From the NCBI GenBank assembly GCA_043800975.1, contig JAZDMK010000325.1, positions 8,872-72,871 of the forward strand: a stretch of 64,000 bases of DNA, given 5' to 3'. The notes beneath the pieces are model-generated. The model was given only the letters and a program-made list of their open reading frames with translations, searched no databases and was not told where the DNA came from. Numbering within the stretch: the first letter of the stretch is position 1; each line of letters starts with the position of its first letter. The translations under genes were made by a program, and so were the position numbers. Shown here in pieces: positions 52,008-59,928 of this stretch. The DNA is from JAZDMK01 sp043800975. GTDB lineage: Bacteria > Bacteroidota > Bacteroidia > Bacteroidales > JAHJDW01.

Positions 52008-52153
52008 CAACCATTCCACTTCTTCATCCATATAAAAGTGCAGTATAAACCAAATTACCATCATGAAAAATAGGCATGGAATGAAGTAGTATGGTATTCT
52101 TTAGCATGTGTAAAAGTAATTATGAAAAATATTTCTTAATTTACTCATCATCC

Positions 52154-52183
52154 TGAAACGGACAAATTTGTACCTGAAACTAG
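52154..52183 (-). promoter_or_regulatory. LytTR-type binding site E, pointing left
   Basis: On the minus strand CTAGTTTCA (52183-52175) and TCCGTTTCA (52162-52154) are 21 bp apart, like sites A-D. At 43 nt beyond the site the minus strand reads TACTTTTA (52118-52111), one base from TAnnTTTG. No clear gene lies downstream in that direction; the transcript would run through the hairpin element at 51937-52007 and antisense to the end of the permease gene. Confidence 0.55.
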
Positions 52184-52460
52184 AATGGAATAATTTCCAT
52201 TTTCATAATGAAATGACTTTTGGTGTTCAGAAAAAAACATACATTCTTCAAACGATTTTTAAATAAAACCTAGCATGGATTCATTACATGCTTCTTCAAT
52301 CCTCATTGATACTATGAACTCACATAATAACACATATCAGGAAAATATTTAGTCTCTTAATTTCTTTTAAGAATTTTTCAAGAATCTGATCAAAGATTTC
52401 GCAACACTCTTCATCATCAAAAAAACAGAGACAGCAAGCATAAAAGCCCAACGCAAGAAA

Positions 52461-52730
52461 TTATTTGAGGTTCTTCTGGATGAAGGAATACTTTGTATTC
52501 TGGAAAAAACGAAATAACCGTTGTTGCGATTTTTTTTCTTTCCTACAAACATAGTACACTACGAAGCCTTCATAAGTTCGCGCGTAAACCGATCTTTCAT
52601 TATCAACCTGTTCGGTCAGTATGAATGCAATCACCTTTGCTTCCCCTTCTTCAACTCTTATTTGTAAGAAGAAAGTATCGCTAAATTTATTTGGATGAAT
52701 TTTATTATCTTTGACATGATCAAAAAACAC
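52461..52730 (-). CDS. Doubtful 89-residue ORF
   Basis: An open frame from 52730, divergent from the 52735 gene and starting 5 bp from it, beginning MFFDHVKDNKIHPNKFSDTF. It is rich in aromatic and basic residues (TYEGFVVYYVCRKEKKSQQR) with no recognised motif or signal peptide. Its start would lie inside the promoter region of the divergent gene. It could be a real small protein, but I place it below even odds. Confidence 0.25.
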   Translation of the reverse strand: MFFDHVKDNKIHPNKFSDTFFLQIRVEEGEAKVIAFILTEQVDNERSVYARTYEGFVVYYVCRKEKKSQQRLFRFFQNTKYSFIQKNLK

Positions 52731-52734
52731 GACT

Positions 52735-52947
52735 ATGAAAAAGCTTATTCTTATTCCGGTCTTATTTTTATTTAATTTTTGTGTGGCAGGAACCGGAAGT
52801 GCTTATGACGGGCAATTTTTAATTTTTGCTATGGTAGCTTTTTTGCTTTCTATCGTTTTCGTAATTTTTTTATTTGATTATTTCAAAAAGAGGATACAAA
52901 GGCGAAGAGAGCACATGATGGGAGATGAAGAAACCCACAATTTGTAA
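52735..52947 (+). CDS. Small membrane protein (70 aa) with signal-like N terminus
   Basis: MKKLILIPVLFLFNFCVAGT looks like a signal peptide or first membrane helix; a second helix follows (FLIFAMVAFLLSIVFVIFLF) and then a basic tail (DYFKKRIQRRREHMMGDEET). A two-helix topology with cytoplasmic tail, or a single helix after signal cleavage, is predicted. I do not recognise the family. The interval 52948-53142 after it contains no gene that I can see. Confidence 0.6.
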   Translation: MKKLILIPVLFLFNFCVAGTGSAYDGQFLIFAMVAFLLSIVFVIFLFDYFKKRIQRRREHMMGDEETHNL

Positions 52948-53142
52948 TATGCATTATAGCTTTGGTTTGTGTAATGCCTGCATAGAATCCTTTTATCAAC
53001 TACTTCAAAAATTCCACCAAACAAATCTGTTGCTCCTCAATAAATTTTCTGTTGCGAACTGAGGTTTCACTTTCATAAGCTATTGGGCATAGCTCCATGT
53101 ATAGGCAGTGGTCTTAATTAATTTTCTACTTAATTTTCCTCT

Positions 53143-53445
53143 CTATTTGATTGTAACTACGATTGCAGTACCGATTCTGTATTTGATTGAATTTATCGTA
53201 GAAGCGTCAAAAAAAGTGTGTTGACTAAATGAGTTTTTCAATACGGATTTCATTTTACTTTTTAATTTTCCTGTCCCTTCTCCATGAATAAACACAATTC
53301 GCAAACCTTTCTGATTTCTGTGTTTGTATAATGCTTTTTGAAAAACATCCAACTGATACTCTAACATAGCTGCATTATCCAATCCTGAAAAGTGGTCGAG
53401 TAAACTTTCGATATGTAAATCAATTTCAATTGTATTCATAATCAC
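53143..53445 (-). CDS. Stand-alone Smr-domain-like protein
   Basis: 100 residues. TIEIDLHIESLLDHF (the LDLH-type motif) and LRIVFIHGEGTGKLKSKMKS (HGxGxGxL) are the hallmark of the Smr nuclease-like domain found at the end of MutS2 and DUF2027 proteins. Here only that domain is present, so this is either a small single-domain protein or a trimmed DUF2027 relative. It may bind or nick nucleic acid. It is 33 nt downstream of the HAD gene on the same strand. Confidence 0.65.
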   Translation of the reverse strand: MIMNTIEIDLHIESLLDHFSGLDNAAMLEYQLDVFQKALYKHRNQKGLRIVFIHGEGTGKLKSKMKSVLKNSFSQHTFFDASTINSIKYRIGTAIVVTIK

Positions 53446-53478
53446 TCTAATTAAATCAATACTATCCAGCTGGATGAT

Positions 53479-54168
53479 CTATTTTAAAATGGTTAGAAGC
53501 TCCGTTAACTTTGTAATTTCATGATACTGCCCGGCAGCAATTTTATTATCGGCATGCTCGTGCTGCCAGGTTGTGTGAAAGGGAATATGCACCGCGCGGC
53601 CACCCATGGCAAGCACGGGAAGAACATCGGATTTCAGAGAATTTCCGATCATTAAAAATTCTTCGGGATTAATGTTTAAACGTGTAATCAGTTTTTGATA
53701 TTCTGTTTCGTTTTTTTCCTGCATAATTTCGATGTGATGAAAATGAGGAAGCAATCCGGAGCTGATTAATTTACGATGCTGATCGATGGGATCGCCTTTG
53801 GTTGCTACGGCAAGACGGTATTTACTTTTCAGATTGTTTAATAAAAATTCTATGTCATCCAATAATTCAACCGGCGTTTGCAGCAAAGATTTTCCCAGAT
53901 CAAGAATTTTTTCAATGGTTTCAGCACTTACTTTTTTATTGCTGATGCGGATGGCCGTCTCAATTAATGAGAGGGTGAAACTCTTTGCACCGTAGCCATA
54001 CTTATCAATGTTTGCGATTTCTGTTTTGAATAATTCAGCAGAAGTTTTATCCTGTGGCATGAATTCTTCCAGCAGATTACAAAACACTTTTTCTGCATCC
54101 TGATAGTAGGGTTCGTTCACCCAAAGGGTATCATCGGCATCGAATGCAATTACTTTGATTTGGTTCAT
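53479..54168 (-). CDS. HAD-superfamily hydrolase
   Basis: 229 residues. KVIAFDADDTLWVNEPYYQD (motif I, DxDDT), LAVATKGDPIDQHRK (motif II), then a motif III lysine region and LMIGNSLKSDVLPVLAMGGR (motif IV). A helical cap lies between motifs I and II. This subgroup acts on small phosphorylated metabolites such as nucleotides or sugar phosphates; the exact substrate is not evident. It starts 4 nt from the stop of the AbiEii-like gene and is probably co-transcribed with the toxin-antitoxin pair. Confidence 0.85.
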   Translation of the reverse strand: MNQIKVIAFDADDTLWVNEPYYQDAEKVFCNLLEEFMPQDKTSAELFKTEIANIDKYGYGAKSFTLSLIETAIRISNKKVSAETIEKILDLGKSLLQTPVELLDDIEFLLNNLKSKYRLAVATKGDPIDQHRKLISSGLLPHFHHIEIMQEKNETEYQKLITRLNINPEEFLMIGNSLKSDVLPVLAMGGRAVHIPFHTTWQHEHADNKIAAGQYHEITKLTELLTILK

Positions 54169-54172
54169 TGGC

Positions 54173-54973
54173 TTATAAAGTTCTAAAGTGTTTCATTAAA
54201 ACCCTGAAAACACCATCAAAATCGGGTAGTTGGTGAATCTGGTTTTTAAGACTCTTATCCCACATTCCTTTAAAAACGGATTCTTTACTTTTAAGTTTTT
54301 CAAGATAACCAGAGGGCTCGAGACCTTTGTGAGCCATCTTTTGATGAAAGCCCCCGATGTGATCCGCTAATGCAATACCATAATCATCCAGCAAAAACCA
54401 AAGATCATAAATATCGCGCGGCTGGGAACGTTCGATCAGAGAACGCATTTTTTCAACCAAGACTTCGGACAGAGAATAACACTGGAGAGAAAATGCATCT
54501 GATAAATCGGAGTAATTCCGGAAAACAGGGGAAAGAGGAACATCATAGATAATTTGCTCGTTGCGGGTGAAATCTAATTTAAGATCTTTTTTGCCAAAGG
54601 TGCCACCCATAGGGCCGCCGTAAACAACATAGCAGTTCATGTTACCGGTTTGAAAAGTTTCAACAGAAATGCGTTTCAGCTGAATATTGGCTTCATCGAG
54701 AATGAAAGCAAAAACATTTTCGAATTCTTCAAAAATATTTTCATTGGTTATAGCATCATCTGTAAGTGTAAAATCAAGGTCTTCAGAAAAACGATACTCG
54801 TTGAAATATACTTTTTTCAGAACGGTACCTCCTTTAAAAACGAGATGCTGATTAAGAAATACATTGCGGGAAATTCCAAAAAGAATCCACGAAATGATAT
54901 AATCCTTTTCGATCTGTGTATCGCTGACATTGTTTGCAGATGCAGCTTTTTGTATTTCGCCCGGCTTAATCAT
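54173..54973 (-). CDS. AbiEii/AbiGii-type nucleotidyltransferase toxin
   Basis: 266 residues. The core HLVFKGGTVLKKVYFNEYRF then SEDLDFTLTDD gives the G-G-T/S and D-x-D motifs of the nucleotidyltransferase fold; YSLSEVLVEKMRSLIERSQP and RDIYDLWFLL complete the family signature. In type IV AbiE systems this protein is the bacteriostatic toxin. The antitoxin gene lies immediately upstream (3-nt gap). Its abundance of aromatic and acidic residues is normal for the family. Confidence 0.9.
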   Translation of the reverse strand: MIKPGEIQKAASANNVSDTQIEKDYIISWILFGISRNVFLNQHLVFKGGTVLKKVYFNEYRFSEDLDFTLTDDAITNENIFEEFENVFAFILDEANIQLKRISVETFQTGNMNCYVVYGGPMGGTFGKKDLKLDFTRNEQIIYDVPLSPVFRNYSDLSDAFSLQCYSLSEVLVEKMRSLIERSQPRDIYDLWFLLDDYGIALADHIGGFHQKMAHKGLEPSGYLEKLKSKESVFKGMWDKSLKNQIHQLPDFDGVFRVLMKHFRTL

Positions 54974-54976
54974 TCG

Positions 54977-55798
54977 TTAATAACTGAGTGATGATAAAAT
55001 AGTTTCTGAATCGATGTTCTGCTGAACACGCCAACGAGAGAGCATTTTGCCCTGTTGTGGCAAAGATGGATCAAGCAGGGTGAACGCATTTGTGCGAAAT
55101 TTATAAAGTTTTTTTATTATGGGTGTGCTTATGTTTAATAATTCCAATAAAAAACCCAGACGCTTGATAACGGCCTGATTTCCGAATTGAATTGCATCTT
55201 TGTGTAGTTTAGAAAAATCAATTTTTTCACGTGATTTAAAAAGAGCCTTGGCAATTTCAACAACACCGCCTGCATAGGCTGGCATGAAAAGACAGTCGAT
55301 GATTGTTTTTTCGAGATCACTGCAACGAACTTTATTAAAATTATCGATCCAAATGTTTTTTGCACCGAAGAAGTGGGAGGCATTGTGAAACACAAATTGA
55401 AACTCGATGTCCTTAACAAAGATGGATTTTTTATTTGTTTTTTTCCTGACCACAATCTGCTCTTTGAGGGCTGGCTGGGTGATCAGGCTATGTATAGAAA
55501 GAGCGCTGTAATAGCCAATGTAATAATCGTCCTGTTCCACTAAGTTTGCTGCTGTAATGTGCCAGTCGGGCTGGTAGGTTTCGGGTGCTTTATCGTATGG
55601 TATGATGTGGTAAAGACCGTCTTTAATGCGCATGAGCAGGCCTCTTTTAATCATGTTGCTTACAAGCTTGCGTGCTGAATCTATAGAGGAATCCGGAAGA
55701 AGATTGGTGGCCTCAGAAAGAGAAAAGAATTGCTTATCCCGGTCATTTAATGAAGCCAGAAGTAAAGCAGAAGCATCCAGAATTGTTTTATGTTTCAT
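54977..55798 (-). CDS. AbiEi-type antitoxin/transcriptional regulator
   Basis: 273 residues. An N-terminal winged-helix domain (FFSLSEATNLLPDSSIDSAR, then LVSNMIKRGLLMRIKDGLYH) is followed by the AbiEi body (YYIGYYSALSIHSLITQPAL, KVRCSDLEKTIIDCLFMPAY and then AGGVVEIAKALF). In AbiE systems it represses the operon and counters the toxin encoded next to it. It is the first gene of the minus-strand unit 55798 to 53143. The gap upstream (55799-56433) has no gene and is AT-rich. Confidence 0.9.
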   Translation of the reverse strand: MKHKTILDASALLLASLNDRDKQFFSLSEATNLLPDSSIDSARKLVSNMIKRGLLMRIKDGLYHIIPYDKAPETYQPDWHITAANLVEQDDYYIGYYSALSIHSLITQPALKEQIVVRKKTNKKSIFVKDIEFQFVFHNASHFFGAKNIWIDNFNKVRCSDLEKTIIDCLFMPAYAGGVVEIAKALFKSREKIDFSKLHKDAIQFGNQAVIKRLGFLLELLNISTPIIKKLYKFRTNAFTLLDPSLPQQGKMLSRWRVQQNIDSETILSSLSY

Positions 55799-55960
55799 GA
55801 TGTTTATGTGACTTGCGAAGTCCTATTACAAGTATAAAACATAACAAAAGTAGTAAAATTTATTAAAAACGGCAAGAAAACATTAAAAAAAGATAATTTT
55901 CATATCAGGAATATCAGATGCTGTTGAAAAGCGTGCAACCTCAATATTGAATTAGCCAAA

Positions 55961-56130
55961 CAATGGCAAAATCTATGTGTATTTGCCAAAGTTTTGAATG
56001 GTTAAATGTTAAATATGTGTCTTTTATGAATTATGTAAATCTAAGATAAAGATAAGTAAATTAATGGCAATATCTTAAATAAGTGCCGAAGATTTGCACA
56101 GCTTTTTTAATGGTTATGACTTAAAAATTG
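55961..56130. repeat. Degenerate duplicated segment in an AT-rich intergenic region
   Basis: Two similar stretches, about 55961-56020 and 56063-56130, share the words AATGGCAA, ATCT, TGCC, AAG, AATGGTT and TTAAA in the same order. The first contains the perfect hairpin TGGCAAA/TTTGCCA (55964-55970/55982-55988). The function is unknown; the interval between the AbiEi-like gene and the tRNA has no other feature that I can support. Confidence 0.4.
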
Positions 56131-56433
56131 TTTGCCGATTTCAAAATACAATGAAAATTTTATTTTTCGATGTCAAGTTTACTGAGCAGAAAACCAGACA
56201 TATTCTCATTCTCCATATGCATAAAATTTAGTTTGGTTACATATATACGAAATGATCTGAATCCCCCAACCAACTAAGTCTATCTCATAATTAAATTTTA
56301 ATATTTTACAAATTTCATTTTAAATTTATTAATAACTTGGACTTTAAATTTTAAGACATCTTAGTGGGGATACTTTTATTCAATGCTAAAGAGAGAATTC
56401 TATTTCTCCTTTTTTACATACCTTTGCATATCC

Positions 56434-56505
56434 GGCCCCGTAGTTCAACGGATAGAACGGAAGTTTCCTAAACTTTAGATGGCAGTTCGATTCTGCCCGG
56501 GGCTA
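56434..56505 (+). tRNA. tRNA-Arg (anticodon CCT)
   Basis: The 72-nt sequence folds as a cloverleaf: acceptor GGCCCCG/CGGGGCT (one G-U), D-stem GTTC/GAAC, anticodon stem GAAGT/ACTTT with loop TTCCTAA (anticodon CCT), and T-stem GGCAG/CTGCC with loop TTCGATT. The discriminator base is A and CCA is not encoded. It reads rare AGG arginine codons. The nearby AbiE genes and repeats could suggest an integration hot spot, but no flanking att repeat was found. Confidence 0.95.
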
Positions 56506-56647
56506 CTCTTGTTTTTTGTGGCTTTTGCATGTGAACTGCATTTTGAAATCTACCCGTTAATCTTTATTAATAATCCTTTTGGTTTTATTACATATTTAAA
56601 AAACAAGATGTTTTTGCGTATCTTTACACTTGTTAATTTGCTTCAAT

Positions 56648-58345
56648 ATGCGCAGAGGTTTTTTGTTTGCCTTTTTGTTTCTCCCGTTTATTTCTTGGGC
56701 GCAAATTCCTGTTGTTATTAATGAAGTAATGGTTACACTTCCCGGAGGACGCGGCCCGAACTCCATGATTGATTATGATTCCTTAACCGGAAACACACCC
56801 CTCGACGACGCGCAATGGTTCGAACTGTATAACCCCGACCCTTGTCATTCCTACGATATGGGTTGTTATGTGATTAGCTCAAACATGACAACAGGTGGTG
56901 TTTCAAACTATGGAATGTTTCCACTACCCGGTGGTACTGTTATTCCACCTTTGGGGCATTTGCTGGTAGGCGGGAACATGGTACCTCAAACGGATCTTAA
57001 TATTTATCAGTTGACCAATCCTCACTTTTGTTCTTCAACACGCTGGTGGCTGAATGACAGCGCGGGTTGGGTAGGATTATTCAGTGATGGCGGAATTCCT
57101 GTTTCTGTGGTTTACTGGTCTGTTACCGGCTTGCCATCCGATCTTTACAATTATCCTTTGTTCAAAAATGATCTGTTAGCCGATCCTCAAAAATGCAGTT
57201 GTTGTACGGTTGGCTTCATTGAAGATCCTGCCAATACACCCGGTGTTGAATATGCAGGGCAAACCTTTCCCGGAAGTGGCCTCAGCCTTTCTCGTAAAAT
57301 CGATGGAAGTTCAACATGGATTTCAGGCCCTGTTGGCGGAACACCCAAAGCCTGTAATGGTGGTATTGATAGCTGCTTCACCCGCGAACTTGTTTTTGCT
57401 TCTGACCCGCCCACTTGCCACAACGGAAACGATGGAAGTCTTTCTGTAAGTATAGAAGAAAATGGAATCTCTCTTCAACCCTACACTTATCATTGGTCGA
57501 ACAATAGTTTCAATGACACAATTATTAATCTTTCGGCAGGATCGTATACGATCACTGTAAACGACATCTACGGTTGTCCGATAACTACATCGTATACGCT
57601 TCTTAACACTCCCGCATTAACAATTCCCGTTTCATCAAACAGTCCGGTGTGCCCGGGTGATACTATTTTTCTTTTTTCAAATTATTCCGCTCAGAATTAT
57701 CAATGGAGTGGTCCTTCGGCATTCATTAGCAATGGAGCAAATCCGTATATTTTAAATTCCTCTTCTTCCCATACCGGAAACTACACATTAAGTATAACTG
57801 ATAATGACGGATGCCCCGGAACAGCTCTGCTGACGGTATCTTTACAGCCCTTTCCGGATGATCTGTTTGCAAGTGATGCAACAATTTGCAAACATGAAAC
57901 ACTTATTTTAAAAGCACCTGACAACGGAAATTTTCAGTATTCATGGTCGGTTCCATCAAGCAGTGCTCAGGCGGAAGTATATTCACCCAAAACACTTCTT
58001 GTTCAAAATCCATACTGGGTAACACTTACCTTAACCGGATGCAAATCTATTACCGATTCTGTTCTGGTTACTGTTGAAGATTGTCCACTGGTTATTCCCA
58101 ATGTTTTTACACCCAATGCGGATGGCTACAATGATTTTTTTGTCATCAAAGATCTGGAACATTATCCCGGAAGTTCTTTGGTAATTTTTGAACGAGGCGG
58201 AAAAATTGTTTTTCGATCGGATGATTATCAGAATAACTGGGAGGCTGGAAAACATGCGGACGGCGTTTACTACTATGTGTTAAATGCTTTCAGCGGAAAC
58301 GGAGAATATTTACCATATCGCGGAACTATTACTTTATTAAAATAG
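56648..58345 (+). CDS. Lamin-tail-domain surface protein with T9SS type B (gliding-motility-associated) C-terminal domain
   Basis: 565 residues from ATG 56648; a frame opened by a TTG at 56630 would only lengthen the signal peptide. Signal peptide ending SWAQ. N-terminal lamin-tail domain (VVINEVMVTLPGGR, WFELYNPDPCHSYDMGCYVI); then two SprB-like or Ig-like segments (DPPTCHNGNDGSLSVSIEEN, SNSPVCPGDTIFLFSNYSAQ). The end VIPNVFTPNADGYNDFFVIK to TLLK is a CHU_C/T9SS type B sorting domain. It is expected at the cell surface or released. It starts 8 nt before the BNR gene, so the two are co-expressed. Confidence 0.85.
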   Translation: MRRGFLFAFLFLPFISWAQIPVVINEVMVTLPGGRGPNSMIDYDSLTGNTPLDDAQWFELYNPDPCHSYDMGCYVISSNMTTGGVSNYGMFPLPGGTVIPPLGHLLVGGNMVPQTDLNIYQLTNPHFCSSTRWWLNDSAGWVGLFSDGGIPVSVVYWSVTGLPSDLYNYPLFKNDLLADPQKCSCCTVGFIEDPANTPGVEYAGQTFPGSGLSLSRKIDGSSTWISGPVGGTPKACNGGIDSCFTRELVFASDPPTCHNGNDGSLSVSIEENGISLQPYTYHWSNNSFNDTIINLSAGSYTITVNDIYGCPITTSYTLLNTPALTIPVSSNSPVCPGDTIFLFSNYSAQNYQWSGPSAFISNGANPYILNSSSSHTGNYTLSITDNDGCPGTALLTVSLQPFPDDLFASDATICKHETLILKAPDNGNFQYSWSVPSSSAQAEVYSPKTLLVQNPYWVTLTLTGCKSITDSVLVTVEDCPLVIPNVFTPNADGYNDFFVIKDLEHYPGSSLVIFERGGKIVFRSDDYQNNWEAGKHADGVYYYVLNAFSGNGEYLPYRGTITLLK

Positions 58346-58352
58346 TTTTAAC

Positions 58353-59927
58353 ATGAAAAAAACACTGTTCTTTTTAATGACATTCGGCTCTTTTCAGGTT
58401 ATCGCACAACCCGTCAACATCCGAATCAGTAGTCTGGCAAGTGATGATCCTGAAGAGGTAACCATTTCTGTCAATCCTCGAAACCCTCTGCAATTGGTGG
58501 CGGGAGCAAATCTCAATTATGTTTATTATTCCAACGATGGTGGGATTACCTGGGTGGAAAATTATTTATCTTCCTCCTATGAAGTAGCCGGAGATCCTGT
58601 GGTAATGTTCGACTCCAGTGGGAATGCATACTATGCTCACCTCTCGGGAAGTACTTCCAACTGGCTGGACCGCATGGTGATTCAAAAATCAACAGATGGT
58701 GGTGTCACTTGGAATGACGGGGCTTTTACAGGATTGAATATGCCTAAACAGCAGGACAAAGAATGGCTTATCTTTGACATGACTCAATCTCCTTACCGAA
58801 ACAATGTTTATATCACCTGGACAGAATTTGATGAGTATGCAAGCACAAGCTCTATCGACAGCACGCGTATCCTATTTTCACGCTCTTCCGATTTCGGAAA
58901 CACCTGGACTCCGGCCCTGCGCATAAACTCGAGAAGCGGCGACTGCATTGATGAAGACAACACGGTAGAAGGCGCTGTTCCCGCTGTTGGCCCAAATGGA
59001 GAAATTTATGTCAGCTGGGCCGGACCTCTTGGAATTGTATTCGATAAATCACTGGACGGAGGCAATACCTGGGGCGTTGATGTTCCCGTCGCCACCACCC
59101 CGGGCGGATGGGCTTTTAATATCAGCGGGATTTCCCGCGCCAACGGACTGCCCTTTACTTTCTGTGATGTAAGCAACTCCGCATACCGCGGCAACATTTA
59201 TATCATGTGGTCTGATCTTCGCAACGGTGCATCCAACGGTGACATATTTATTGCACGCTCCACTGACGGTGGAAACACTTGGAGTGCCCCAATCCGTGTG
59301 AATGATGATGCAACAATTCATCAGCAGTTTTTTCCATGTATGACGATCGATCAAACCAATGGAGATATTTACATTGTATTTTACGACCGTAGAAATTACA
59401 CGGATGAGCGAACCGATGTTTATGTTGCCAAATCTATAGATGGAGGTCTCACTTTTACGAATTTTATTATCAGCCAGATTCCTTTTGATCCCAATCCGTC
59501 AGTGTTTTTTGGCGATTATATTGGGATTACTGCCTGGGGTGGAAAGGCCTGGCCTATCTGGATGCGTATGGATGCCGGTGATCTGAGCGTGTGGACCGCG
59601 GTGATAGACCCTACAACAAATGTTTCCGAATACCATACACAGCTTGATTATGGACTGACACAAAATTATCCAAATCCGTTTATGGATAACACCCAGATTT
59701 CATACAGCCTAATGAAGACTGCTCAGATCGAATTAAAAATTATTAATGCGATCGGGCAGACAATCGAAATTCTTGATAAGGGGTTGAAAAAAGAAGGCGT
59801 GTATTGCGTATCCTGGAATGGATGCAACGAGGCTGGAATCCGCCAATCACAAGGAGTTTACACAGTTCTTCTGCAAGCAGAAAGATTTACCTATACCCGG
59901 AAAATTATTTTGGTCGACGGTAATTAA
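58353..59927 (+). CDS. Sialidase-like BNR-repeat protein with T9SS type A sorting domain
   Basis: 524 residues. Signal peptide ending VIAQ. Five or so BNR/Asp-box motifs: YYSNDGGITWVE, KSTDGGVTWND, RSSDFGNTWTP, KSLDGGNTWGV and RSTDGGNTWSA, with a further KSIDGGLTF; together they predict a six-bladed propeller as in exo-alpha-sialidases, but the sialidase Arg triad cannot be verified by eye. The tail (YGLTQNYPNPFMDNTQISYS to IILVDGN) is a T9SS type A sorting domain. It follows the lamin-tail gene by 7 nt and ends 1 nt from the stop of convergent dxs. Confidence 0.8.
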   Translation: MKKTLFFLMTFGSFQVIAQPVNIRISSLASDDPEEVTISVNPRNPLQLVAGANLNYVYYSNDGGITWVENYLSSSYEVAGDPVVMFDSSGNAYYAHLSGSTSNWLDRMVIQKSTDGGVTWNDGAFTGLNMPKQQDKEWLIFDMTQSPYRNNVYITWTEFDEYASTSSIDSTRILFSRSSDFGNTWTPALRINSRSGDCIDEDNTVEGAVPAVGPNGEIYVSWAGPLGIVFDKSLDGGNTWGVDVPVATTPGGWAFNISGISRANGLPFTFCDVSNSAYRGNIYIMWSDLRNGASNGDIFIARSTDGGNTWSAPIRVNDDATIHQQFFPCMTIDQTNGDIYIVFYDRRNYTDERTDVYVAKSIDGGLTFTNFIISQIPFDPNPSVFFGDYIGITAWGGKAWPIWMRMDAGDLSVWTAVIDPTTNVSEYHTQLDYGLTQNYPNPFMDNTQISYSLMKTAQIELKIINAIGQTIEILDKGLKKEGVYCVSWNGCNEAGIRQSQGVYTVLLQAERFTYTRKIILVDGN

Positions 59928-59928
59928 T

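Noticed and set aside
56063..56130. Sigma-54 promoter (TGCC...TTGCA) upstream of the tRNA
   Set aside because: The invariant GG at -24 is not present (TG instead) and no sigma-54 activator gene is nearby.
56434..56505. tRNA-Arg as an integration site of a genomic island
   Set aside because: No repeated copy of the tRNA 3' end and no integrase gene were found within the window.
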